A DNA stretch of 64,000 nucleotides from positions 3,531,001-3,595,000 of the forward strand of contig NZ_CP067100.1 in NCBI RefSeq assembly GCF_016616235.1, given 5' to 3'. Made by a program: the position numbers and the translations under genes. Below the pieces are notes generated by a model. That model saw only the letters and a program-made list of their open reading frames with translations, did not search any database and had not been told where the DNA came from. Shown here one piece after another: positions 57,267 through 64,000 of this stretch (its first letter is position 1; every line of letters begins with the position of its first letter). Source of the DNA: Bradyrhizobium diazoefficiens (GTDB taxonomy: Bacteria > Pseudomonadota > Alphaproteobacteria > Rhizobiales > Xanthobacteraceae).

Positions 57267-57749
57267 GGCAATATACCGTTCAATCCCTTGTCATTTCAGA
57301 GATATTTGCCGCTTCCACTGCCGTTCCGAGCAGGTATCTCGCGGTTAACATTCGGTTAACATTAGTCTGTGACATCGGGGCGACATCACAACATCAGTTA
57401 GAAAGAGTTCCACAAGACACCCGAGGTCGTTGCGGGAGCCGCGATGCTGCCGAAAGCTTTGCAGGAACTCTTGGCAGTGCAGCCGACGACGCTGCAGGCC
57501 GGACCATGACGCGTCATCGCGGTGCTCCACGACGCCGCGACGTCATTGCGATGCTCTCATGTCATCGTAACATAATATGACGTGGTGTATCCCGTGCCGG
57601 CATTGCCGGGACCGAAACGTGCCGAACGGGCAGGTTGCGGGCTTGGCGGCCGTAAGGTGCGTGCCCGGGGCTCGCGCATAACGTTCCGCGTAACACGCGC
57701 GCCGACGCAGCAAGCCGTGCGGCGGGCGTTAGAGGAGACGGGTGGGCAG
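57267..57749. promoter_or_regulatory. Long divergent intergenic region, sugar transferase / carbamoyltransferase
   Basis: About 480 non-coding bases. Notable elements are the tandem 11-bp repeat CGGTTAACATT (57342-57352 and 57353-57363), TGTGAC at 57368-57373 and the inverted repeat GTCAT-N11-ATGAC at 57561-57581. An in-frame extension of the carbamoyltransferase back to 57582 has no protein-like content. Promoters for both directions should lie here. Confidence 0.5.
57342..57363. repeat. Tandem 11-bp repeat, candidate operator
   Basis: CGGTTAACATT occurs twice head to tail. The one-turn period is typical of PhoB/OmpR-family direct-repeat sites; it lies about 75-97 bp upstream of the sugar transferase start. 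Confidence 0.5.
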
Positions 57750-59546
57750 ATGACCGCGATCCTGGGGCTGAATTTCAATCACGCCGACGCATCGGCCGCG
57801 CTGATCCTGGACGGCAAGGTCGTCGCGGCTGTCGCCGAGGAACGCTTTGGGCGTCGCATCAAGCATGATCCCTCGTTTCCGGAACACGCGGTCAGGTCGG
57901 TCCTTGCGATCGGCGGGATCAGCGTCAAGGACATCGATCTCATCGCAGTGCCGCGCGATACGCAGCAAAATCGGCTGAGCAAGGCCCTGTATGTCCTGCA
58001 AAATCCCTGGCAGGGCGCACAGGCGGTGGCGGAGCATCTGCGCCGCGCCAATGCCGAGAAGGGGACTGCCGATCGGGTTGCGGAAGCATGCGGCGAAGCG
58101 CCCGGCTCGCTCCGGGCCAAGGTCGTCAATATCGAGCATCATATCGCGCACATCGCGAGCGCCTATTATTGCTCGCCATTCGAAGGCGTGACCGCCGGCT
58201 TTTCCTACGACAGCAGCGGCGATTTCGTGAGTGCGATGGCCGCGCGATGCGAAGGCAGCCGCATCGAGGTGCTCGATCGGGTATCGTTGCCGAATAGCCT
58301 CGGGTTCTTCTACACGGCCTGCTGTCAGTACATCGGCTTCGACGGGTTCGGCGAGGAGTACAAGGTCATGGGCCTTGCCCCCTATGGGGAGAACACCTAT
58401 GCCGAATTCATGCGCAGCCTGGTGAGCTCGCCGGATGACGGCTGGTTCCGTCTTGCCCCCGGCTGGTTCGGAATGCATTCGGGCGGCGAGAGCGGCGGAA
58501 TGGACGACCGCAACGCGATCGTGACGGGCACGCTCTACACCGACAAATGGGCCGAAAAGCTGGGCCCGCCACGCCAGCGCGGCGACGAGTTGACGCAGCG
58601 GCAACGCGACATTGCCCGTTCGTGCCAGGTACGGTTCGAAGACGTCGCGATGGATTGCTTCCAGAAGCTTCACGATCGGGTTCGCAGCAACCAGATCGCC
58701 TATGCCGGCGGATGCGCGCTCAACGGCGTCGCGAATGCGCGGCTGTTGCGCGACACCCCGTTCGAGAATGTCTATCTCCAGCCGGCCGCCTCCGACGACG
58801 GCCTGTGCATCGGGGCCGCCATGTGGGCCTGGCACAACGTTGCCGGCAGATCGGAGCGCTTCTACATGAAGCACGCCTATTGGGGCCCGGAATATTCGGA
58901 CAGCGTCGTGTGCAAGGCGGCGGAAGCCTCCGGCTTCCCGGTTCACCAGGTGTCGCGCGCCGAACTGCCGGAGGCGGCCGCCCGGCTGATCCGGGCGGGC
59001 CTCGTGATCGGATGGTATCAGGGCCGGTCGGAATGGGGCCCGCGCGCCCTCGGCAACCGTTCCATCCTCGGCGATCCGACCCGGTCAGACATCAAGGACC
59101 TCATCAACGCCAAGATCAAGCGCCGCGAATTGTTTCGTCCCTTCGCGCCGACCATCGTGCGCCACGAGGTCGCCAAATATTTCGAGCAGGACGTTTTCAG
59201 TCCGTTCATGATGCACGTCGTGAAGGTTCGTCCCGAGTGGCGCGAGCAGCTGCCGGGCATCACGCATGTCGACGGCACCGGCCGCCTCCAGAGCATCGAG
59301 CGCGAGACCAACCCGCTGTACTTCGACCTGATCGAGGCGTTCGGACGCCAGTCCGGCATTCCGATCGTTCTCAACACCAGCTTCAATGAGAACGAGCCGA
59401 TCGTCGACACGCCGGAGCAGGCCGTGAGCTGCTTCACGCGAACCGGGCTCGATGCGCTGTGCCTCGGCAACTACATTGTCGCCAAGCCGGAGCACGAGGC
59501 GCTCGTGCGCGACGTGTGCCGCTCGCAGGAAGCTGCGGCGGGCTGA
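57750..59546 (+). CDS. Carbamoyltransferase (NodU/CmcH family)
   Basis: From ATG 57750 the protein is 598 residues. These enzymes use carbamoyl phosphate and ATP to add carbamoyl groups to sugars or antibiotics, as NodU does on Nod factor. N-terminal phrases are ILGLNFNHADASAALI and AVAEERFGRRIKHDPSFP. The metal-binding His cluster is in NIEHHIAHIASAYYCS. The C-terminal YrdC-like part holds EWGPRALGNRSILGDP and PIVLNTSFNENEPIVDTP. In this setting it may carbamoylate the polysaccharide. A start at 57582 was rejected. It is convergent with the next glycosyltransferase (44 bp between stops). Confidence 0.92.
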   Translation: MTAILGLNFNHADASAALILDGKVVAAVAEERFGRRIKHDPSFPEHAVRSVLAIGGISVKDIDLIAVPRDTQQNRLSKALYVLQNPWQGAQAVAEHLRRANAEKGTADRVAEACGEAPGSLRAKVVNIEHHIAHIASAYYCSPFEGVTAGFSYDSSGDFVSAMAARCEGSRIEVLDRVSLPNSLGFFYTACCQYIGFDGFGEEYKVMGLAPYGENTYAEFMRSLVSSPDDGWFRLAPGWFGMHSGGESGGMDDRNAIVTGTLYTDKWAEKLGPPRQRGDELTQRQRDIARSCQVRFEDVAMDCFQKLHDRVRSNQIAYAGGCALNGVANARLLRDTPFENVYLQPAASDDGLCIGAAMWAWHNVAGRSERFYMKHAYWGPEYSDSVVCKAAEASGFPVHQVSRAELPEAAARLIRAGLVIGWYQGRSEWGPRALGNRSILGDPTRSDIKDLINAKIKRRELFRPFAPTIVRHEVAKYFEQDVFSPFMMHVVKVRPEWREQLPGITHVDGTGRLQSIERETNPLYFDLIEAFGRQSGIPIVLNTSFNENEPIVDTPEQAVSCFTRTGLDALCLGNYIVAKPEHEALVRDVCRSQEAAAG

Positions 59547-59590
59547 AGCCCGTCATTCCATTGCGCTGCAGGTCGCAACGAGGCGCTCGG

Positions 59591-60829
59591 CTACGAGATC
59601 GCTCGCGCAGCCATCCCCGGAGTCTGGGTGCGAGCTGTCGCAATCTCGGAGAGCACCCGGCCAAGTTGCTTGGCCGGAATGCTGATCTCGAAGCGATCCA
59701 GAAAGCAGTCGCGGGCGGCCTTGCCCATCGCGTTCTTCTCCGACTGAGGCAGCGACACGAAGCGCGCCAACATGTCGCCAACGCCGGCAGCGTCATCGGT
59801 CGAGACCAGTCCGGCGGCATCCGAGACGACTTCACGCCAGATGTTGACCTTGTCGGTGATCAGGACCGGCCTGCCGGCCGCAAGGGTCTCGGCAACCGCA
59901 ACGCCGAAGTTCTCCTGATGTGATGGCAGCACGAAAGCATCGCAGGCGCGCAAGGCGCCCCATTTGACGTCGCCGAACACCGTGCCGGGCCAATGGATAC
60001 GACGTTCAATGCCGGCCGCGCGTGCCTGGGCCTCGAGCTCGCTCCGCCATCCGACCTGATCCGGGCCTGCGATGACCAGATCGAGTTCGGGGTTCGCGGC
60101 CGCAATCTCGGCGAAGGCCGCGATCAGCAGGTCGCAGCCCTTCTTGGGATGGATGCGGCCGAGAAACAGCAGAAATGCCCGCTCGCCGAGGGCAGGCAGG
60201 GATTTGCGAAACGCGCCGATCTGTTGTTCGCGATCACCGCGAATGTCCGCGGTCCCATAACCGACAATTCGTTCACGGGCGCGATATGGCCAGAACGTGT
60301 TGCGGGCGCGGATCATCTCGTCTTCCGTGGTGAACAGCACGGCGTTGGCCTGCTTCAACAACGGGCCCTCGGAGAAAGCCCACAGCGCCTGCTTCATTGC
60401 ATGCTTCAAGCTCCCGCGCGCCCATGGATCCAGCATGCCATGCGCAAACACGACATAGGGAACGCCGGATCGCGACAGGACCTGGCGCGATCCGAGCGTT
60501 GAATAATTCCAAAGTCCGTTGACCACCGCGATATCATAGTCGCCGACATGCGATCTGAGCCATGGCACGAATTTGGGCGCATATCCGTAGTGGGTCCACA
60601 GCCAGTTCAAGGGACCGGATGGATGGCTCAGCCTGCCGCTCCCGACTGCGAAGGTCGGCACGGGACATTCGCAGACCCAGGGGTCGTCTGGACCGTCCAG
60701 ACTGACGATATGCGTTTCCATTCCGAACGCACGCCGGCTCTCCGCCTGACGCAGCAGGCCCTCGATGGCCCCGCCACCGCAGGGATCGACGGATGCTATG
60801 ATCTCGAGAACGCGCAATGATGACTTCAT
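59591..60829 (-). CDS. Glycosyltransferase family 4
   Basis: The 412-residue GT-B enzyme starts KSSLRVLEIIASVDPCGGGAIEGL, has a Gly-rich acceptor loop, and carries the nucleotide-sugar half with LLFLGRIHPKKGCDLLI, LDLVIAGPDQ and the E-x7-E-type motif in CDAFVLPSHQENFGVAVAETLA. ATG 60829 is preferred to the longer frame starting at 60907. Its start lies near that of the thioesterase-type gene's region, pointing away from it. It is probably part of the polysaccharide pathway. Confidence 0.87.
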   Translation of the reverse strand: MKSSLRVLEIIASVDPCGGGAIEGLLRQAESRRAFGMETHIVSLDGPDDPWVCECPVPTFAVGSGRLSHPSGPLNWLWTHYGYAPKFVPWLRSHVGDYDIAVVNGLWNYSTLGSRQVLSRSGVPYVVFAHGMLDPWARGSLKHAMKQALWAFSEGPLLKQANAVLFTTEDEMIRARNTFWPYRARERIVGYGTADIRGDREQQIGAFRKSLPALGERAFLLFLGRIHPKKGCDLLIAAFAEIAAANPELDLVIAGPDQVGWRSELEAQARAAGIERRIHWPGTVFGDVKWGALRACDAFVLPSHQENFGVAVAETLAAGRPVLITDKVNIWREVVSDAAGLVSTDDAAGVGDMLARFVSLPQSEKNAMGKAARDCFLDRFEISIPAKQLGRVLSEIATARTQTPGMAARAIS

Positions 60830-61080
60830 CGGTGGCTTCACATCCGAATATGATCCATACGATATATGGACCGGCGAGCGATACCAAATTGATTGCCGCC
60901 GTATCAAGCGGTTGCGCTGGATGCCGCCGGCCGGGCGGCACGGCAGGATTCATCAGACTGTCAACGAGGGCTGCCATCACGGTGCGCTGGCGACATTTGC
61001 GGGGCGCGCCGACGGCATCGCGACAGACGGCAAGGCCGCGCAAACCGGGGGCTGGGCGGTTCGCCGGAAGGAATGCGACG
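60830..61080. other. Intergenic region between GT4 and thioesterase genes
   Basis: About 250 bases separate these divergent starts. The open frame back to 60817 from the thioesterase side has Arg-rich, uncoding-like text. An AT-rich stretch at 60845-60900 (with TATATGGA) likely carries promoters for both genes. Confidence 0.4.
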
Positions 61081-62163
61081 ATGAGCGATGCAATGACACC
61101 CAACGCACAAGTCGGGGCAGCGCCGATAGAGCCATCATTTTCAGTTCAGGAGACGGTCCTCGCGATCTGGCAGCGCACGACGGGCCCGAAGGGGCAGCAG
61201 GCGAATCCGGATCTGCGCCACATCGGGATCGGCGTCAGGCGGGTGGTTCGTTTGCTGGATGAGATCGAATGGTCGCTCGGCAAGAGGATACCGATCGGGA
61301 CTGCGTTAAGGCTGGGCACACCGGAGGCCATTGCGCAGGCCATCGTGACGGATCGATGGCCCGAGCCGTCGCCGTTGCTGCTTCTGAAGGATGGCGACGA
61401 TCGTCCGCCGCTCTATCTGATCGCCGGCGTTCGCGGGACTCTGTTTGAAGTCGTGGCGCTGGCGCGGGCGTCGCCGTTCCCCGGCAAGATTTGGGGATTC
61501 CAGCCACCCGGCTTCGAGGGCGACACGCCGCGTTTCGAATCCATCGAGGCGACCGCAGCCTTGTTCGTCAAGCATCTCGGCGGTGATCGGACCGATCCGG
61601 TCAACCTTGTTGGATACTCGATGGGCGGTGAGATCGCGATCGAGATGGCAAGGGCCCTGCGCTCGGACAATCGCAAGCTGGGATTAATCGGCCTCATCGA
61701 CACCAACGTCGTGGAAAGACACTGGTCGCTCACGACGCGGCTGCGATACGCGGCCCGGCGTTCGCAACTGCGCGTGTGGGGATTGTTTGAGGCTCCGCCG
61801 GGGCAGCGCCTGGAGACCTTGCTCAATATCGTCCGCCCGCTGATCCGTCGCCTGATCGGTCAGTTCACCTACAATGCCGAATTCACGCGCTATTACGAAT
61901 CCTCACTCGACGAGAGGATCAAGGTGGTCAAGGACCTCGCGCTCGAGGCCTATGAGCGCTACGTGCCACCCGTGGTCGACTTTCCCGTCGTCCTGTTCAA
62001 GTCGTGGGAATCGGCCAAGCGGGATCTCGTCGATCCCGTCGATACCTGGCGACCGAAGGTACCCGAACTCGAAGTGGTCGAAGTCGACGGGACCCATGCC
62101 AACATGATCTTCCCTCCCTTTGTGCACGGGCTGGCAGCCGAGATTTCAATCCGCCTGTCCTAG
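61081..62163 (+). CDS. Degenerate carrier domain fused to a type I thioesterase
   Basis: The 360-residue protein, starting at ATG 61081 with GGAAGGA upstream, has two domains. Residues about 20-95 look like an acyl/peptidyl carrier domain (IGIGVRRVVRLLDEIE, then SLGKRIPI), but valine stands where the phosphopantetheine-bearing serine should be. Residues about 105-350 form an alpha/beta-hydrolase thioesterase: start PPLYLIAGVRGTLFEVV, nucleophile elbow VGYSMGGEIAIEMA, and the catalytic His in EVDGTHANMIFPPF. It may release or hydrolyse an acyl chain from a carrier encoded elsewhere. It lies in the polysaccharide region with carbamoyl- and glycosyltransferases; no NRPS/PKS is nearby. Confidence 0.82.
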   Translation: MSDAMTPNAQVGAAPIEPSFSVQETVLAIWQRTTGPKGQQANPDLRHIGIGVRRVVRLLDEIEWSLGKRIPIGTALRLGTPEAIAQAIVTDRWPEPSPLLLLKDGDDRPPLYLIAGVRGTLFEVVALARASPFPGKIWGFQPPGFEGDTPRFESIEATAALFVKHLGGDRTDPVNLVGYSMGGEIAIEMARALRSDNRKLGLIGLIDTNVVERHWSLTTRLRYAARRSQLRVWGLFEAPPGQRLETLLNIVRPLIRRLIGQFTYNAEFTRYYESSLDERIKVVKDLALEAYERYVPPVVDFPVVLFKSWESAKRDLVDPVDTWRPKVPELEVVEVDGTHANMIFPPFVHGLAAEISIRLS

Positions 62164-62276
62164 TCATCATCTCACCGGGATTCGTCTTTCGCGGTCTGCG
62201 CGCGCGCAGGCGCGCGGCCGAGTGCACGGCGTCATCGCGGCCGGCCGGCGCGATGCATTTGCTCATGTGGGGCGCG

Positions 62277-62308
62277 AAAAAAAATGCACCCGGCCGAAGC
62301 CGGGTGCA
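62277..62308 (-). terminator. Rho-independent terminator of the PstS-like gene
   Basis: Read on the minus strand: TGCACCCGGC-TTCG-GCCGGGTGCA, a perfect 10-bp stem with a stable UUCG tetraloop, followed by eight T. It begins 36 bases after the PstS-like stop codon. Confidence 0.92.
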
Positions 62309-62343
62309 CGTGCCATCGTTTGATGGAGGCCTTGAGCGCTAGA

Positions 62344-63978
62344 TCAGGCGCCCTGCCTGGTCGAGCAGACCGGGTTGCTCGAGTCGCCGGCATTACCCAT
62401 CATCGACGGGCCGCCCGTGATGAGCGGGATGATCGGGTCGCGCCAGGCGTTCGGGATCGCGGCGAAGCCCTGCGAGTTGAGAATCGCAGTGGCGGCCGTG
62501 TCGTAGTAGTGGAACCCGATGTAGTTCATCATGTTCTGGAACGTGCCGAGGCCGAGGCCCGAGTCACGGGTCTGGCTGTAGCACTGATAGAAGTCCAGCC
62601 AGGTGAAGCCAGCAATCGGATACGAATTCGGCGTGGCGGGGTTCGGAACCTCAGACTGCGAGCTCCAGTTCAGCGGGTTGGCGATCGCGTTGGCGTCCGG
62701 CAGGATGGGGCTGACGGCAGCCATCGAGTTCTTGATGCGGGTCGGCGAGGGCCACTGGAAGGCGCCCGTGTTGTTGTCGACGTCATACTGCGACTGGATG
62801 TTGGCGACCTTCATGCCGGTCGAAAGGACCGGCTGCGCGAAGTCGGTGGTGGAGTAGCCGATCGCACCGTTGGTGGCCTCGATCGTGGTCTTCACGCCGC
62901 CGTTGGTGCTGGCACCAACGAACGTGCCGCCGCCCGGATTGTTGTTGAGCGGCACAGCCGGCGTGCAGAGGTCGTTGCCGAAATCTGGCCAGTTGATGAG
63001 GTTGCTTGCGCGATAGAGAGCGTCGGGGCAGGCCGCCTTGGTGCGGTCGCTGAAGCGGAACTCCCACGAGCGAGTGCTCGGGGACGAACCGAGCGCATCG
63101 GCCGTGTTGAGCGGGCCGGTGACGCCCTGGCACTGACGATAGAGGGCATTGACGAAGAGGAAGTTGGTGCCGCTGCCGTCGGCGCGGTGGACGACCGTGA
63201 TCGTGCCGGTGCCGAGGGCAACGTTGTTGTTGGACTTCTTGAGCTCGGGGTCGTTCCAGGCGGTGATGTGGCCGGTGAAGATGCCGCACAGCGCCTTGCG
63301 GGTCAGGTTCAGACCGGAGTAGTTGCCCGGATAGCCGAACGTGGTCTTGTCGGCGGTTGCACCAGCGGGAACCGCGTTCTGGATGTTGAGCGGCGTACCG
63401 TTGCCGTCCTTGCCGTTGAACGCGATCACGACGGCGCCAGCCAGAGCCGGCATCTGGATGATGTTGCCGTACTTGGCCTGGTTGCCCGAAGCAACATAGT
63501 TCGCCGCGTCAGCCGCGTTCCAGACGTCGTCGCTGCCGATGAACTGCACCGACGGATAGCCGTACTTGTCGGTCCAGCCGGGAATCCAGCCGGAGACGTA
63601 GGGCAGGTGAACGGGGGGCGCAGTGCCGAAGCCGGTGCTGTTGGAGGAGCCGTCATGGGCGATCAGCGCGCGCTTGCCACCGCCAGAGCCAACCGGAACG
63701 TAGAGGATCTGCATGAACAGACCGCTGTTGTCGCCGGTCGAGCTCGGGCAGGCCGGGTTGATCGGATAGGCGGGCTCGAACGCACCACCGGGATAGGGCC
63801 AGGTCGGGCCGGCGGGATTGCCGTCGACTTGAACCGAGTGGCAGTCGAAGAGATTACGATATACCGGTGCCGGGAACGACGCGCCTCCCGCGTAAACCAG
63901 CTGAGCTTCGGCTGGTGCAGCCAGACCGCAGGTGCCGATGGCAGCCGAGGCCAGCAAATACGCTTTCCAGTTTCTCAT
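62344..63978 (-). CDS. PstS-like periplasmic/secreted phosphate-binding family protein
   Basis: PstS-type proteins bind phosphate, and some are secreted rather than periplasmic. The 544-residue protein has a signal peptide (YLLASAAIGTCGLAAPAEAQ) and PstS-like motifs: GGASFPAPVYRN near the mature start, LCGIFTGHITAWNDPELKK, VHRADGSGTNFLF and GAIGYSTTDFAQP. It is longer than typical PstS (about 350), with extra loops and several cysteines (HSVQVDG..NPACPS). AGGAG lies 6 bases before ATG 63978, 22 bp from the window end. No pst ABC transporter genes adjoin it inside this window. A strong terminator follows it. Confidence 0.8.
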   Translation of the reverse strand: MRNWKAYLLASAAIGTCGLAAPAEAQLVYAGGASFPAPVYRNLFDCHSVQVDGNPAGPTWPYPGGAFEPAYPINPACPSSTGDNSGLFMQILYVPVGSGGGKRALIAHDGSSNSTGFGTAPPVHLPYVSGWIPGWTDKYGYPSVQFIGSDDVWNAADAANYVASGNQAKYGNIIQMPALAGAVVIAFNGKDGNGTPLNIQNAVPAGATADKTTFGYPGNYSGLNLTRKALCGIFTGHITAWNDPELKKSNNNVALGTGTITVVHRADGSGTNFLFVNALYRQCQGVTGPLNTADALGSSPSTRSWEFRFSDRTKAACPDALYRASNLINWPDFGNDLCTPAVPLNNNPGGGTFVGASTNGGVKTTIEATNGAIGYSTTDFAQPVLSTGMKVANIQSQYDVDNNTGAFQWPSPTRIKNSMAAVSPILPDANAIANPLNWSSQSEVPNPATPNSYPIAGFTWLDFYQCYSQTRDSGLGLGTFQNMMNYIGFHYYDTAATAILNSQGFAAIPNAWRDPIIPLITGGPSMMGNAGDSSNPVCSTRQGA

Positions 63979-64000
63979 TAGAGACTCCTGTTCAATTTCT

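Noticed and set aside
57342..57373. A true Pho box near the sugar transferase
   Set aside because: The direct repeat has the right 11-bp period, but the bases only partly match the CTGTCAT consensus I know, so no PhoB claim is made.
57582..57749. N-terminal extension of the carbamoyltransferase
   Set aside because: The family starts at TAILGLNFNHADAS; the extra 56 residues are Arg/Gly/Ala-rich and precede the better ribosome site at 57731-57737.

Overview
The window is GC-rich chromosomal DNA of an alphaproteobacterium, most likely Bradyrhizobium or a close relative. That placement is an inference from gene content (octanoyltransferase next to a FliN-type SpoA protein and tRNA-Leu, a secreted Hint_2 protein, a DUF3739-type giant haemagglutinin, and many LysR/ECF genes), not from a marker gene. 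No rRNA, CRISPR array or transposase was seen.

Layout. 1-5785 is housekeeping and mixed: a DUF4166 gene overlapping a membrane/TIGR01777 epimerase fusion, a LysR regulator divergent from a tautomerase with a clear palindromic operator between them, a small DnaB-like ATPase, lipB and a FliN-like protein. tRNA-Leu(GAG) lies at 5970-6054. Its 3' end is repeated exactly (19 bp) at 12906-12924. The two copies enclose an RND efflux operon with its divergent LysR regulator, so this interval may be a decayed tRNA-borne island.

13029-25116 holds a Tat-type secreted Hint_2 protein, gspD on the minus strand, and a plus-strand gspEFGHIJKLM operon followed by a GspN/GspC-like gene: a nearly complete type II secretion system without a recognisable gspO or canonical gspC. 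25484-28666 carries a small coiled-coil protein, a Wza-type export lipoprotein, a small secreted protein and a lytic transglycosylase. At 28712-29588 an ECF sigma factor overlaps a tiny, single-domain DUF4880 anti-sigma-like protein. Divergent from it is a long operon: FhaC-type two-partner transporter, DUF2341-LamG-ExbB fusion, ExbD, TonB, porin, periplasmic coiled-coil protein and a PpiC isomerase. A terminator and an AT-rich inverted repeat follow, then a 4532-residue filamentous haemagglutinin (38623-52221).

52261-62163 is a polysaccharide region: GT2, GT4, NAD-dependent epimerase, polyprenyl-phosphate sugar transferase, NodU-type carbamoyltransferase, a second GT4, and a carrier-thioesterase didomain protein whose carrier lacks the phosphopantetheine serine. 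The right edge is a PstS-like secreted binding protein with a textbook terminator.

Working together: the strongest idea is that T2SS, ECF/anti-sigma, two-partner secretion with its own ExbB-ExbD-TonB motor, PPIase and PstS-like protein form one secretion supercluster. From memory it resembles the phosphate-starvation Hxc/PUMA3/PdtAB region of Pseudomonas aeruginosa, but here with a giant adhesin, an unusual ExbB fusion and an anti-sigma stripped of its membrane and periplasmic parts.
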